Shown here piece after piece: positions 6,490 through 13,644 of a stretch of DNA of 17,491 nt (positions are counted from its first letter, which is position 1; each line of letters opens with the position of its first letter). The position numbers were made by a program, and so were the translations under genes. This DNA is from Candidatus Marinamargulisbacteria bacterium SCGC AG-343-D04 (GTDB taxonomy: Bacteria; Margulisbacteria; Marinamargulisbacteria; GCA-2716485; GCA-002719695). The stretch is from positions 1 to 17,491 of the forward strand of contig QFBQ01000035.1 of the NCBI GenBank assembly GCA_003265885.1. Direction: 5' to 3'. The notes under the pieces were generated by a model, which searched no databases, was not told the DNA's origin, and saw only the letters and a list, made by a program, of their open reading frames with translations.

Positions 6490-6498
6490 AATGTATAT

Positions 6499-6528
6499 AT
6501 TGTACCATTTTATTGAGAATCTTTTCTA
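6499..6528 (-). promoter_or_regulatory. Putative promoter of the HicB-like/thrS/infC operon
   Basis: On the minus strand, TAGAAA (6523-6528) and TACAAT (6499-6504) are 18 bases apart. The -10 box ends only nine bases before the ATG at 6489, so the transcript would have a leader of just a few bases. The -35 box overlaps the stop codon of the preceding barrel-protein gene. Confidence 0.45.
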
Positions 6529-7200
6529 TAGGACATTTGTATAACAAAATCCTATATTTAAAAAAGAGTCCTCATCTTGATTTCTTAAAATGTTTGTTAT
6601 AGAGGTTTTAAGATATAAATTATCTATAGTTGTTATTTTGAATATTTTAAATAATATTCCAGTGTTGATGTAGTACTTGTTGTTTTGTCTACTTGTGATA
6701 TCTCCAAGTATAATAAGTTGATCATTGTAGGAGTAATCTATACCTGTCATGAGAGAAATATCAATGTCATTGCTGAAGAGTGCTTTAAAACCTCCATGAA
6801 CGCCAAGATCGGCTCTTATTTTTTTTGAGGTTACGATGTAAAAATCAGATTGTTCTTCTGAGGTTAATTTTTCAAATCCTACCGCCATTAGTAAGGGGAA
6901 TCGACCAGAGTTTGAGGACAAACTCCATTTGAAATTTAAAAAAACGCCTTCATCAGGTTCTGATCCACCAACAAAGCCAAATTCTGTGTTTTCTAATGCC
7001 CCTACGTTCATTTTGTAATAGTTTTTTGAATTTTTTGAATCATCAAGATTGAATGAATAGTCAAATCCTAAATTGTATTCTTTATATTTTAGAATTTCTG
7101 CAGAAGGCATGGTAACGAGTCCTGTAGGTCCACTTATCGTAGGATTAGCGATGATTCTTTGAGATACTAGAATTAGTAGTAATAGTATATATTTTTTCAT
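6526..7200 (-). CDS. YjbH-like outer-membrane beta-barrel protein
   Basis: A 224-residue exported protein. Residues 1-18 form a signal peptide (MKKYILLLLILVSQRIIA) cut before NPTISG. The mature start GPTGLVTMPSAEILKYKEYNLGFDYSF matches the beginning of YjbH-type (Caps_synth_GfcC/YjbH neighbourhood) barrels, where a TGL..MPSA segment precedes the first strands. After that come alternating short strands and turns (FGFVGGSEP, LGVHGGFKALF, TGIDYSYNDQLIILGD), and a last segment ending FLNIGFCYTNVL, as expected of a barrel of roughly 10-12 strands. It is shorter than E. coli YjbH, which is around 700 residues. The ATG overlaps the lpxD stop by four bases, so it is translated with lpxD. A role in LPS or surface polysaccharide export is an inference. 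Confidence 0.65.
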   Translation of the reverse strand: MKKYILLLLILVSQRIIANPTISGPTGLVTMPSAEILKYKEYNLGFDYSFNLDDSKNSKNYYKMNVGALENTEFGFVGGSEPDEGVFLNFKWSLSSNSGRFPLLMAVGFEKLTSEEQSDFYIVTSKKIRADLGVHGGFKALFSNDIDISLMTGIDYSYNDQLIILGDITSRQNNKYYINTGILFKIFKITTIDNLYLKTSITNILRNQDEDSFLNIGFCYTNVL

Positions 7201-8159
7201 GGTGCCTTCCTTTCTATTAATTTTCTTACTATTGCTTCTTTTTTTAATTCTTTATAATGGTCCCAAGCAGGAAACCCTGATACAAAAGACTTATTTTTTA
7301 TGGTTTTGGTTACGCCAGCCTTTCCGGCTATTATACTATATGCTCCGATATTTGAGGAGTTTATTCCTGCCTGCCCGCCAATGGATACATTGTTTTCTAC
7401 ACAACAGCTACCGGTAAATCCTACTTGAGCAGCGATTAAACAGTTGCTTTGAATATGAGTGTTGTGGGCAATTTGGACTAGATTATCAATTTTACTGCCA
7501 CTTCCTATAATTGTTTTTCCTAAACAACCTCTGTCTATTGATGCATTAGCCCCTATTTCAACGTTATCTTCAATGATGACGGAGCCAATATGCTTTATTT
7601 TGTAAGAACGTCCCTCTTTTTGGTAATATCCAAATCCATCGGATCCTATTGTGCTTCCGGCATGAATAATAACGTTATTTCCAATATGGCAATTATCGTA
7701 AAGGGTTACATTTGGATGAATAATGCAATGATCTCCTATTTTACAGTTTTTTCCTATGGATATGTTGTTGTGAATGATTGTGTGATGACCTATGGATGTA
7801 TGGTCTTTGATAACAGTAAAGGGGCCAATTGAGGCGGTTTTTTCGATGCTAGTGGAAGATGATATTGCGTCTGTTATGTTGGGTTCGGATAGGTCTGGAT
7901 AGAATAGTAATATGACGGCTGCTAATGTTTCGCGTGGTTTCTCTACAATGAGTTGAGGTTTTTTAAGCTTTTCGATGTCTTTAAATGTGATGAAAGCGCT
8001 GGCTTTGGAGTCCAACGCTTTTTGAATGTTTTTTTTATCTAAAATAAAGGTGATATCGCCAGGTTTTGCGTCTTCTAATGTATTTATTGAGTGTATAGTT
8101 AATGATTCTTCATTGACTATCTTAGCATTAATCTTTAATGCTAATTCAGATAAGTTCAC
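7197..8159 (-). CDS. lpxD: UDP-3-O-acylglucosamine N-acyltransferase
   Basis: LpxD adds the second acyl chain to UDP-3-O-acyl-GlcN in lipid A synthesis. The 320-residue protein has the N-terminal uridine-binding domain (about 1-95). A left-handed beta helix of hexapeptide repeats follows (SIGPFTVI, SIGHHTII, SIGKNCKIGDHCII and so on), with the family signatures GSDGFGY and, around residues 225-235, NLVQIAHN, which contains the catalytic His. The start is GTG, sharing one base with the ompH stop. It lies in the bamA-skp-lpxD order typical of Gram-negative bacteria, but lpxA/fabZ do not follow; a YjbH-like barrel gene does. Together with bamA this argues for an LPS-bearing outer membrane. Confidence 0.95.
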   Translation of the reverse strand: MNLSELALKINAKIVNEESLTIHSINTLEDAKPGDITFILDKKNIQKALDSKASAFITFKDIEKLKKPQLIVEKPRETLAAVILLFYPDLSEPNITDAISSSTSIEKTASIGPFTVIKDHTSIGHHTIIHNNISIGKNCKIGDHCIIHPNVTLYDNCHIGNNVIIHAGSTIGSDGFGYYQKEGRSYKIKHIGSVIIEDNVEIGANASIDRGCLGKTIIGSGSKIDNLVQIAHNTHIQSNCLIAAQVGFTGSCCVENNVSIGGQAGINSSNIGAYSIIAGKAGVTKTIKNKSFVSGFPAWDHYKELKKEAIVRKLIERKAP

Positions 8160-8602
8160 TATTTATTTAGACGCTCGATTACTAAATCTGTGAGATCAAA
8201 GCCTCCGAAATATACGATTTGTTTATCTATGACCATATCAATTCCTAGTTCTTCAGCTACTTTTTTTGCAGTTGATGTAATGTTTAATAGGAAATTTTGT
8301 CTAAATGACATTTCATATTGCATGAGCTCTTGTTTTTTGGGTTCAAGTTCTTCATCTCTCTTAGAAACCATTTTTCGGATGTCTTCTTCCGGCTTCTTTT
8401 TCGCGATAGCTTCTTCAATTTTTTTTGATTTTTTTTCAATCAGTTTATTAAACTCTTTTTCTTTTTCAGAAAAGTTTTCTCTGAATTTTTGAACGAATTT
8501 AGCTTTTTGAAAGACTAGTTCAGTATCAATGAAGCCTATTTCATTGGCTGAAAGTGTGCTGCAAATTAATAGTGAGATCATGAAATATAATAGTTTTTTC
8601 AT
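8159..8602 (-). CDS. OmpH/Skp family periplasmic chaperone
   Basis: A 147-residue exported protein of the Skp/OmpH family, which holds unfolded outer-membrane proteins in the periplasm before the BAM complex. Residues 1-19 are a signal peptide ending CSTLSA before NEIGFID. IGFIDTELVFQKAKFVQK is the conserved start of the mature chain. A long charged coiled coil with many Lys/Glu (about 45-110) forms the tentacles, and the C-terminal strand AEELGIDMVIDKQIVYFGGFDLT closes the body. AAGGA lies upstream of the ATG. It sits between bamA (58 bases upstream) and lpxD (one-base overlap), the normal context. Confidence 0.92.
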   Translation of the reverse strand: MKKLLYFMISLLICSTLSANEIGFIDTELVFQKAKFVQKFRENFSEKEKEFNKLIEKKSKKIEEAIAKKKPEEDIRKMVSKRDEELEPKKQELMQYEMSFRQNFLLNITSTAKKVAEELGIDMVIDKQIVYFGGFDLTDLVIERLNK

Positions 8603-8660
8603 AGTATTATTCCTTCGTTTTTTTTAATTATTTTAGCAGAAAATGGGAAGGTGTAAATGC

Positions 8661-10490
8661 TTAGAATGAATAGCCAAGGTTTACTTGTAGTCTACCAATG
8701 CCTGTTTCTGTGATACCAAAATCTAATTTGATAGGGCCGAGTGGCGCTACGACAAATTTTAAGCCAACTCCTTTACTAATTTTATATTCTTTAAAATCAG
8801 TGATATCGTGCTTGACTATGCTGTTATCATCTAACGTTTCTTGGTTGGCAAAACCAATATCTACAAAGCTATATACGGTTATTGTGGGGGATATAATGTA
8901 GCGGTATTCAAGAGTGCTTAATACTTGAGAATTTCCATATGCAAACGGGTCGTTGTCAGCATAGCCTCTTACAGTTCGAGAGCCTCCAACATAGTAATAT
9001 TGAGCAACAAATAAATCTTCATTATTTATTTCAGGGCTTCTGATGTAGCCAAAGGATGATTTAAGTGCAAGAGTTTGTTTTTTTCCAATGGGGAAAAATT
9101 TTCTTAGGGTTAGATCTGCCTGCGTAAAGTCTATGGCTTTCATTCTAAATTTAAACGCTTGTTCAATGGATATATTATGATAGTAGCCTTCTCTTGGGTT
9201 TTGGTTTTGATCTCGTTTATCTATACTTAAGTTGAATTTGTAGCTGTAAATATTGTAGGATAAATTGGTGGTATCTAGAGATACAGACTCATATTTGATG
9301 TTATGGTGAGATCGAATATCGTAGGTATGAGGAATCCCAATCCCTACTTCAACTCCCCTTCTTTTTTGTGACTGGAAACTAAAGTCTTGTGACCCAAAGT
9401 CGAAGGCGCTGAATGACCCAGATGTTGTCCACGTTTTAAACGTGAAAGACCTTCTTTCTCCAAAGGCCCATGGGTTATGGTATTTAAATTGATAGGTCGA
9501 ATTTGAATTGTCAAAACCTCCAACTCCTAGACCAAAGTTCCCTTTTAACATGATGAGTTGTCCACTTCCCATGATATTGTCCCAATAAAGGTCAGAAAAG
9601 AAATTAAAACCACTATTTGGCGCGTATCCACCTCCTAGAGTGAAGGCTCCACTTGTTTCTTTTTCAACAATGTTTAACTTGAGTAAATATTTGTTAGGAG
9701 TTTCTGATGGAATGATACTAGGTTGGATGTCATTAAAATAACTTAGATTAAATACTTTTCTAATGTTCGATCTTAGATGTTTTCTAGTTAATTTGTCTCC
9801 AGGTCGTAAATCTAGTTCCCTTAAAATAACATAATCCTGTGTTTTGATATTGCCAGTGATAGAGATGTCGTCTATAACCCCTTCGCCTACATAAAATATG
9901 AGAGGAGAGTTGCTTGTTTTAGGTCGTTCAATATTATAGACTTTTGCCTCTAAAAATCCTAATTCTTCATATGCTTTTTCTAGAAATTTTATATCATTTC
10001 TAATATGAGAGAGATTGTACGGGCTGTTAGGGGTGCTTTTTAAATGGTGGGTGAGATACTCTTGTGTAAGTGTTGTATTTCCATCAATGATAACTTCTGA
10101 AACGATAGGATTTTCTACCAATGTAATGGAAATATCTATCTTGTCTTTTTTTTCTTTTGTATTAAGGGTAACTTTTTTAAAAATTCCTAAATTAGTAATG
10201 TTTCTTTTTGCTCTGCTTAAGCTTAGTTTTGTTGATGTGCTTCCTTTTTTTAATTTTGAAATTTCAATAATTTTGTTTGTTTCAAAAGTTTTTGACCCTG
10301 TTATAGAAATTGTTCCGATAGGTTTGCTTGTTTTTTTTGGGGCTGTTTGTGTAGATGTTGAGGTGCTTGTTTTTTGACGGAGATCGGGAAGATATTCTTT
10401 GATAAAGGATTGTGTTTCTGCAACAGTAATGGTTGAGAAAAGGACTGTAAATATAAGACTATAGAATAGGGATGTGTTAAAAGAAAACAC
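8661..10490 (-). CDS. bamA: Outer membrane protein assembly factor BamA, three POTRA domains
   Basis: BamA inserts beta-barrel proteins into the outer membrane. The product, about 610 residues, has a signal peptide (to about residue 25) and a Thr/Ser-rich linker. Three POTRA domains follow (roughly 59-128, 129-205 and 206-282), each with the beta-alpha-alpha-beta-beta pattern and IxxxxITGN/IDGN starts. The Omp85 barrel (283-610) has the loop-6 signature VRGY and ends in an aromatic residue (NLGYSF), the usual insertion signal. E. coli BamA has five POTRAs and about 810 residues; three POTRAs recall cyanobacterial Omp85. The start is uncertain: GTG at 10490, with AGGT eight bases upstream, or the preceding TTG at 10493. 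Both overlap the end of secG, so translation is coupled. Confidence 0.95.
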   Translation of the reverse strand: MFSFNTSLFYSLIFTVLFSTITVAETQSFIKEYLPDLRQKTSTSTSTQTAPKKTSKPIGTISITGSKTFETNKIIEISKLKKGSTSTKLSLSRAKRNITNLGIFKKVTLNTKEKKDKIDISITLVENPIVSEVIIDGNTTLTQEYLTHHLKSTPNSPYNLSHIRNDIKFLEKAYEELGFLEAKVYNIERPKTSNSPLIFYVGEGVIDDISITGNIKTQDYVILRELDLRPGDKLTRKHLRSNIRKVFNLSYFNDIQPSIIPSETPNKYLLKLNIVEKETSGAFTLGGGYAPNSGFNFFSDLYWDNIMGSGQLIMLKGNFGLGVGGFDNSNSTYQFKYHNPWAFGERRSFTFKTWTTSGSFSAFDFGSQDFSFQSQKRRGVEVGIGIPHTYDIRSHHNIKYESVSLDTTNLSYNIYSYKFNLSIDKRDQNQNPREGYYHNISIEQAFKFRMKAIDFTQADLTLRKFFPIGKKQTLALKSSFGYIRSPEINNEDLFVAQYYYVGGSRTVRGYADNDPFAYGNSQVLSTLEYRYIISPTITVYSFVDIGFANQETLDDNSIVKHDITDFKEYKISKGVGLKFVVAPLGPIKLDFGITETGIGRLQVNLGYSF

Positions 10491-10698
10491 CAAAAATACC
10501 TGCGGTTAATAGAAAGATGAAGGCCAGCGCATATGTAATTTTATCCAGTCCACTTTCAAGCCCTTTTTGAGAATTAAATATGCGTGCTTGTCCTCCTATA
10601 CCTCCAAGGCCTTCTCCTTTTGCAGAATGCAGGAGGACGGCAATGATTAACAAGACTGCGGATATGAACTCTATGGATAGTAAAATATTTTTTATCAT
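10477..10698 (-). CDS. secG: Preprotein translocase subunit SecG
   Basis: A 73-residue protein with two membrane helices (about 6-24 and 54-72). Between them is the SecG loop HSAKGEGLGGIGGQARIFNSQKG, where GGxGG and the following F/N residues are typical. SecG assists the SecYE channel in exporting proteins such as the BamA, OmpH and barrel proteins encoded downstream. It heads the envelope operon. The ATG has no Shine-Dalgarno, and the -10 box ends only 11 bases upstream of it. Confidence 0.95.
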   Translation of the reverse strand: MIKNILLSIEFISAVLLIIAVLLHSAKGEGLGGIGGQARIFNSQKGLESGLDKITYALAFIFLLTAGIFGVFF

Positions 10699-10709
10699 AA
10701 TAGAATTGT

Positions 10710-10738
10710 ATTCTAGCTATTTTTGGTATTCAGTGCAA
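10710..10738 (-). promoter_or_regulatory. Promoter of secG-bamA-skp-lpxD operon with palindromic -10 region
   Basis: On the minus strand, TTGCAC (10733-10738) and TAGAAT (10710-10715) are separated by 17 bases, a good sigma70-type match. TAGAAT is half of a perfect palindrome, TAGAATACAATTCTA (10701-10715). That could be a regulator site, or provide a -10 box for transcription in the amj direction as well. The expected start site is only about five bases from the secG ATG. Confidence 0.6.
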
Positions 10739-10752
10739 CATAGGACTTTTTT

Positions 10753-11616
10753 TTGATTGAGGGCGATGGTAGTCTTAGGGGTATGGAGTTTTCTCTATCT
10801 TTAGGAATTATTTGTTTTTTTACTTTTATGATTCATACAACGGAATCTTTAGCATATAGTATGAGATTGGCAGGTGTTAGAACCAAGCAAATCGCGATTG
10901 CTATGGCATTTGTTACGTCAACTTTGTTGGTGTCGAGATTATCAAATATGTTTCAAGCTCCTTTGTTAGGAGCTATGGTGGATACGGCTATTTTAGAGGG
11001 ATCTAGCGCTTCTATACATCTCTTAGAAATGAATTTTAGGGTTATTATATTTTTTGCATTTTGTGGTGCTCTTTTTGGAGCGTTTATGACTCCTACTGTT
11101 GTGCAGTTGTTTCAAAAGGCTATACGTGAGTTTCAAGTAAAAGGGTCTATTCCTAAACTTATGTTTAACATGTTGAAATTTCGTAATATAGTCAAAATGC
11201 TTAAATTGTTTAAATTGCCACGTTTTTGTATGTTTAAAGAAATTTCACTTCAACGATTACCTAAAGGGTTTTTGTTGTTTAATGTAGCGGTTACATCTAT
11301 TTATGTGATAGGGGTGTTGTGTTCGATGTTGGCTGGAGCTTATTTGCCGGAGTTTAGGTCTACAGCTATTCAATTATCGGGTATTGTGAATGGGATGGCT
11401 ACTATTATGTTTACTATTTTTGTAGATCCTTCAGGAGCACGGATTACAGACCAAGCGGTTAATGGTCAACGGCCGGATACGGATGTAAGGAGTGTTGTTT
11501 TCTTCTTGCAATGTGGAAAAATGTTGGGGATCTTGGTGATCGCTCAATTAATGTTGAGACCCTTTTCTTCTTATATTTTGTGGGTGACTGAAATGATTCG
11601 TTTTTACTTTTCTTAA
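10753..11616 (+). CDS. amj: Lipid II flippase Amj family protein
   Basis: Amj (alternate to MurJ; DUF2837) moves lipid II across the inner membrane for peptidoglycan synthesis; it was described in Bacillus subtilis (YdaH). The protein, about 280 residues, has the family start FFTFMIHTTESLAYSMRLAGVRTKQIAIA, followed by SRLSNMFQAPLLGAMVD near residues 60-75. It has about six hydrophobic helices, with a basic, lysine-rich cytoplasmic stretch in the middle (about 120-165). The TTG at 10753 has AGGA seven bases upstream; the ATG at 10783 would also suit the family and cannot be excluded. It is divergent from secG and two bases upstream of ligA, so the pair is cotranscribed. Finding Amj in an LPS-type diderm is less usual than finding MurJ. 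Confidence 0.88.
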   Translation: MIEGDGSLRGMEFSLSLGIICFFTFMIHTTESLAYSMRLAGVRTKQIAIAMAFVTSTLLVSRLSNMFQAPLLGAMVDTAILEGSSASIHLLEMNFRVIIFFAFCGALFGAFMTPTVVQLFQKAIREFQVKGSIPKLMFNMLKFRNIVKMLKLFKLPRFCMFKEISLQRLPKGFLLFNVAVTSIYVIGVLCSMLAGAYLPEFRSTAIQLSGIVNGMATIMFTIFVDPSGARITDQAVNGQRPDTDVRSVVFFLQCGKMLGILVIAQLMLRPFSSYILWVTEMIRFYFS

Positions 11617-11618
11617 AG

Positions 11619-13577
11619 ATGCGTGATCATTCTGCTTATCTGGATCTTGTTGAGCGATTAAACGCTTATTCGCATGCTTATTATGTTAAGGATAAACCAC
11701 TCATTTCAGATCATGAGTATGATCAACTCTATAAAGAAGTGCTAGGTTTTGAATCTGCAAATCCTTTATTGATTGCGGTAGATTCTCCCACTCAGAGGAT
11801 AGGGGATAGGCCTTTAGAATCATTTGTTCCCTTTGTTCATTCTACAAAACTGCCTTCTTTAGGGAATATGTTTTCTAAGCAAGATTTTTTGGATTTTTCT
11901 AAACGTATGTATAAAGAGTGTGTAGAAGAGTCTATTTTATTTTCTATAGAACCTAAAATTGATGGGTTGGCAGTTGCATTGCGCTATGAAGATGGGGTAT
12001 TTGTTTCGGGGGGGACTCGGGGGGATGGTGTGAAAGGGGAGACTGTGACGGAAAATTTGAAAACGATTCGATCGTTGCCAATGAAACTGTCGAAACCCGT
12101 TACGATTGAAGTTAGAGGAGAAGTCTATATTAAAAAATCACAGTTTGAGATGATTAAAGAAGATTTTGCTAATCCTAGAAATGCTGCAGCTGGTTCGATG
12201 AGACAATTAGATTCTCGAGTTGCGGCTAAGCGACATCTGGATATTTTTGTTTATCAAGGGATGGATACAGAATTTGAGTCTCATTGTAAAACCTTAGATT
12301 ATTTGAAATCATTGGGCTTTCCTGTTATCCCAGATGTGTTTCAAAGTTCGAATTTGGATGATCTTTATTCATATATTAAGGATTATGAAGCAAAACGATT
12401 TTCTTTTGATTGGGAAGTAGATGGTGTGGTGTGTAAGGTGGATGATTATGCTCTGCAAGAGACATTAGGGTTTACAGCAAAGGCTCCACGATGGGCAATG
12501 GCCTATAAGTTTGCTTCTGAAGAAGTGATTACTAAAGTCTTAGATATAGATATTCAAGTAGGTAGAACGGGAGTATTGACCCCTGTTGCTCATTTAGTTC
12601 CCGTAAAAGTGTCGGGAGCCGTTGTTAAAAGAGCAACCTTGCATAATATTGAAGAAATAGAACGTAAAGGAGTGTATATCGGGGATGATGTTGTGCTTCA
12701 ACGGTCTGGAGATGTTATTCCAAAAATTGTGCGTTTACATCAGCGCAATAAATCAAGTCGGCCCTTTATTATGCCGTCACAGTGTCCAGATTGTCAGAGT
12801 GATATTACTCAAATAGAAGGAGAAGTCGCATATAAATGTCTAAATATCATGTGCCCTTCTCAAATTAAGGGAAGAATAAAGCATTTTGTATCCCGTGATG
12901 CTATGGATATTGAAGGATTGGGGGAATCGATCATTGACCAATTTGTAGAAAAAAAGCTAGTCACTCGTGTATCTGACTTATATGAATTAACGGAAGAGGA
13001 TTTGCTCAGCTGTGATAGGATGGGGGAGACGTCTATTTCGAATGTCTTGCAGGCTATTAACGTTTCTAAGACAAGAGAGCTTTCTCGTGTTATTTTTGGT
13101 TTAGGCTTGTCTTTTGTTGGAAAGACAGCGGCTCATGTTCTTGCTCAGTATTGTGGATCTTTAGATCGATTTATATCTCTTGGCTATGAAGAATTAGTGG
13201 ATATTGACTCTATTGGAAATAAAACAGCCGAGTCATTAGAGGCTTATTTTAAAAGTGAGACATTTTTAGATCTGATTGAACATCTTAAACGTTTGGGGAT
13301 TGATCCTCACGAATCAGAGCAGAGTGAGGGAGAACTATCTGGTGAAGTAGTGTTAATCACAGGAACATTTTCTTTTGCTAAACGTCATGAAATAGAAGCT
13401 GTTCTCAAAGAAAGAGGGGCTCGAATTGCCACTAGTGTTTCTAAAAAATTAACGATATTAATTGTAGGGGATTCTCCGGGGTCTAAAGTAGAGAAGGTAG
13501 AGAAGTTTAATGCTAAAGGTGCAAACATAAATATTTGGAATGAAAAAAACGTCAAAGATACTTTGGCAGATCAGTAA
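11619..13577 (+). CDS. ligA: NAD-dependent DNA ligase
   Basis: LigA seals nicks using NAD in replication and repair. The 652-residue protein has the normal domain order. Domain Ia binds NMN (YYVKDKPLISDHEYDQLY). The adenylation domain has the active-site Lys in KIDG (K113). The OB-fold contains VGRTGVLTPVAHLVPV. The four-cysteine zinc finger reads CPDC...C...CPSQ, at about residues 393-416. A helix-hairpin-helix region follows, and a C-terminal BRCT domain (from about residue 575, GEVVLITGTFSF). All key residues are present. The ATG lies two bases after the amj stop with no strong ribosome-binding site, so coupling is likely. A perfect terminator follows closely. Confidence 0.97.
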   Translation: MRDHSAYLDLVERLNAYSHAYYVKDKPLISDHEYDQLYKEVLGFESANPLLIAVDSPTQRIGDRPLESFVPFVHSTKLPSLGNMFSKQDFLDFSKRMYKECVEESILFSIEPKIDGLAVALRYEDGVFVSGGTRGDGVKGETVTENLKTIRSLPMKLSKPVTIEVRGEVYIKKSQFEMIKEDFANPRNAAAGSMRQLDSRVAAKRHLDIFVYQGMDTEFESHCKTLDYLKSLGFPVIPDVFQSSNLDDLYSYIKDYEAKRFSFDWEVDGVVCKVDDYALQETLGFTAKAPRWAMAYKFASEEVITKVLDIDIQVGRTGVLTPVAHLVPVKVSGAVVKRATLHNIEEIERKGVYIGDDVVLQRSGDVIPKIVRLHQRNKSSRPFIMPSQCPDCQSDITQIEGEVAYKCLNIMCPSQIKGRIKHFVSRDAMDIEGLGESIIDQFVEKKLVTRVSDLYELTEEDLLSCDRMGETSISNVLQAINVSKTRELSRVIFGLGLSFVGKTAAHVLAQYCGSLDRFISLGYEELVDIDSIGNKTAESLEAYFKSETFLDLIEHLKRLGIDPHESEQSEGELSGEVVLITGTFSFAKRHEIEAVLKERGARIATSVSKKLTILIVGDSPGSKVEKVEKFNAKGANINIWNEKNVKDTLADQ

Positions 13578-13591
13578 CTGATATGAGTAAA

Positions 13592-13619
13592 AAAAACGCC
13601 CTCAAAAGAGGGCGTTTTT
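13592..13619. terminator. Bidirectional intrinsic terminator between ligA and groEL
   Basis: CGCCCTC (13597-13603) and GAGGGCG (13608-13614) form a perfect GC-rich stem around an AAAA loop. A-runs on the left and T-runs on the right extend it, so it can end transcription in both directions. It serves ligA on plus and groEL on minus, which converge here. Confidence 0.95.
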
Positions 13620-13644
13620 GTGGTGAAAATGATGCAAATAAAGC

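Noticed and set aside
10015..10377. 120-codon plus-strand frame opposite bamA
   Set aside because: It is a composition-driven shadow of bamA (T-rich complement giving hydrophobic residues) without a ribosome-binding site or known motifs.
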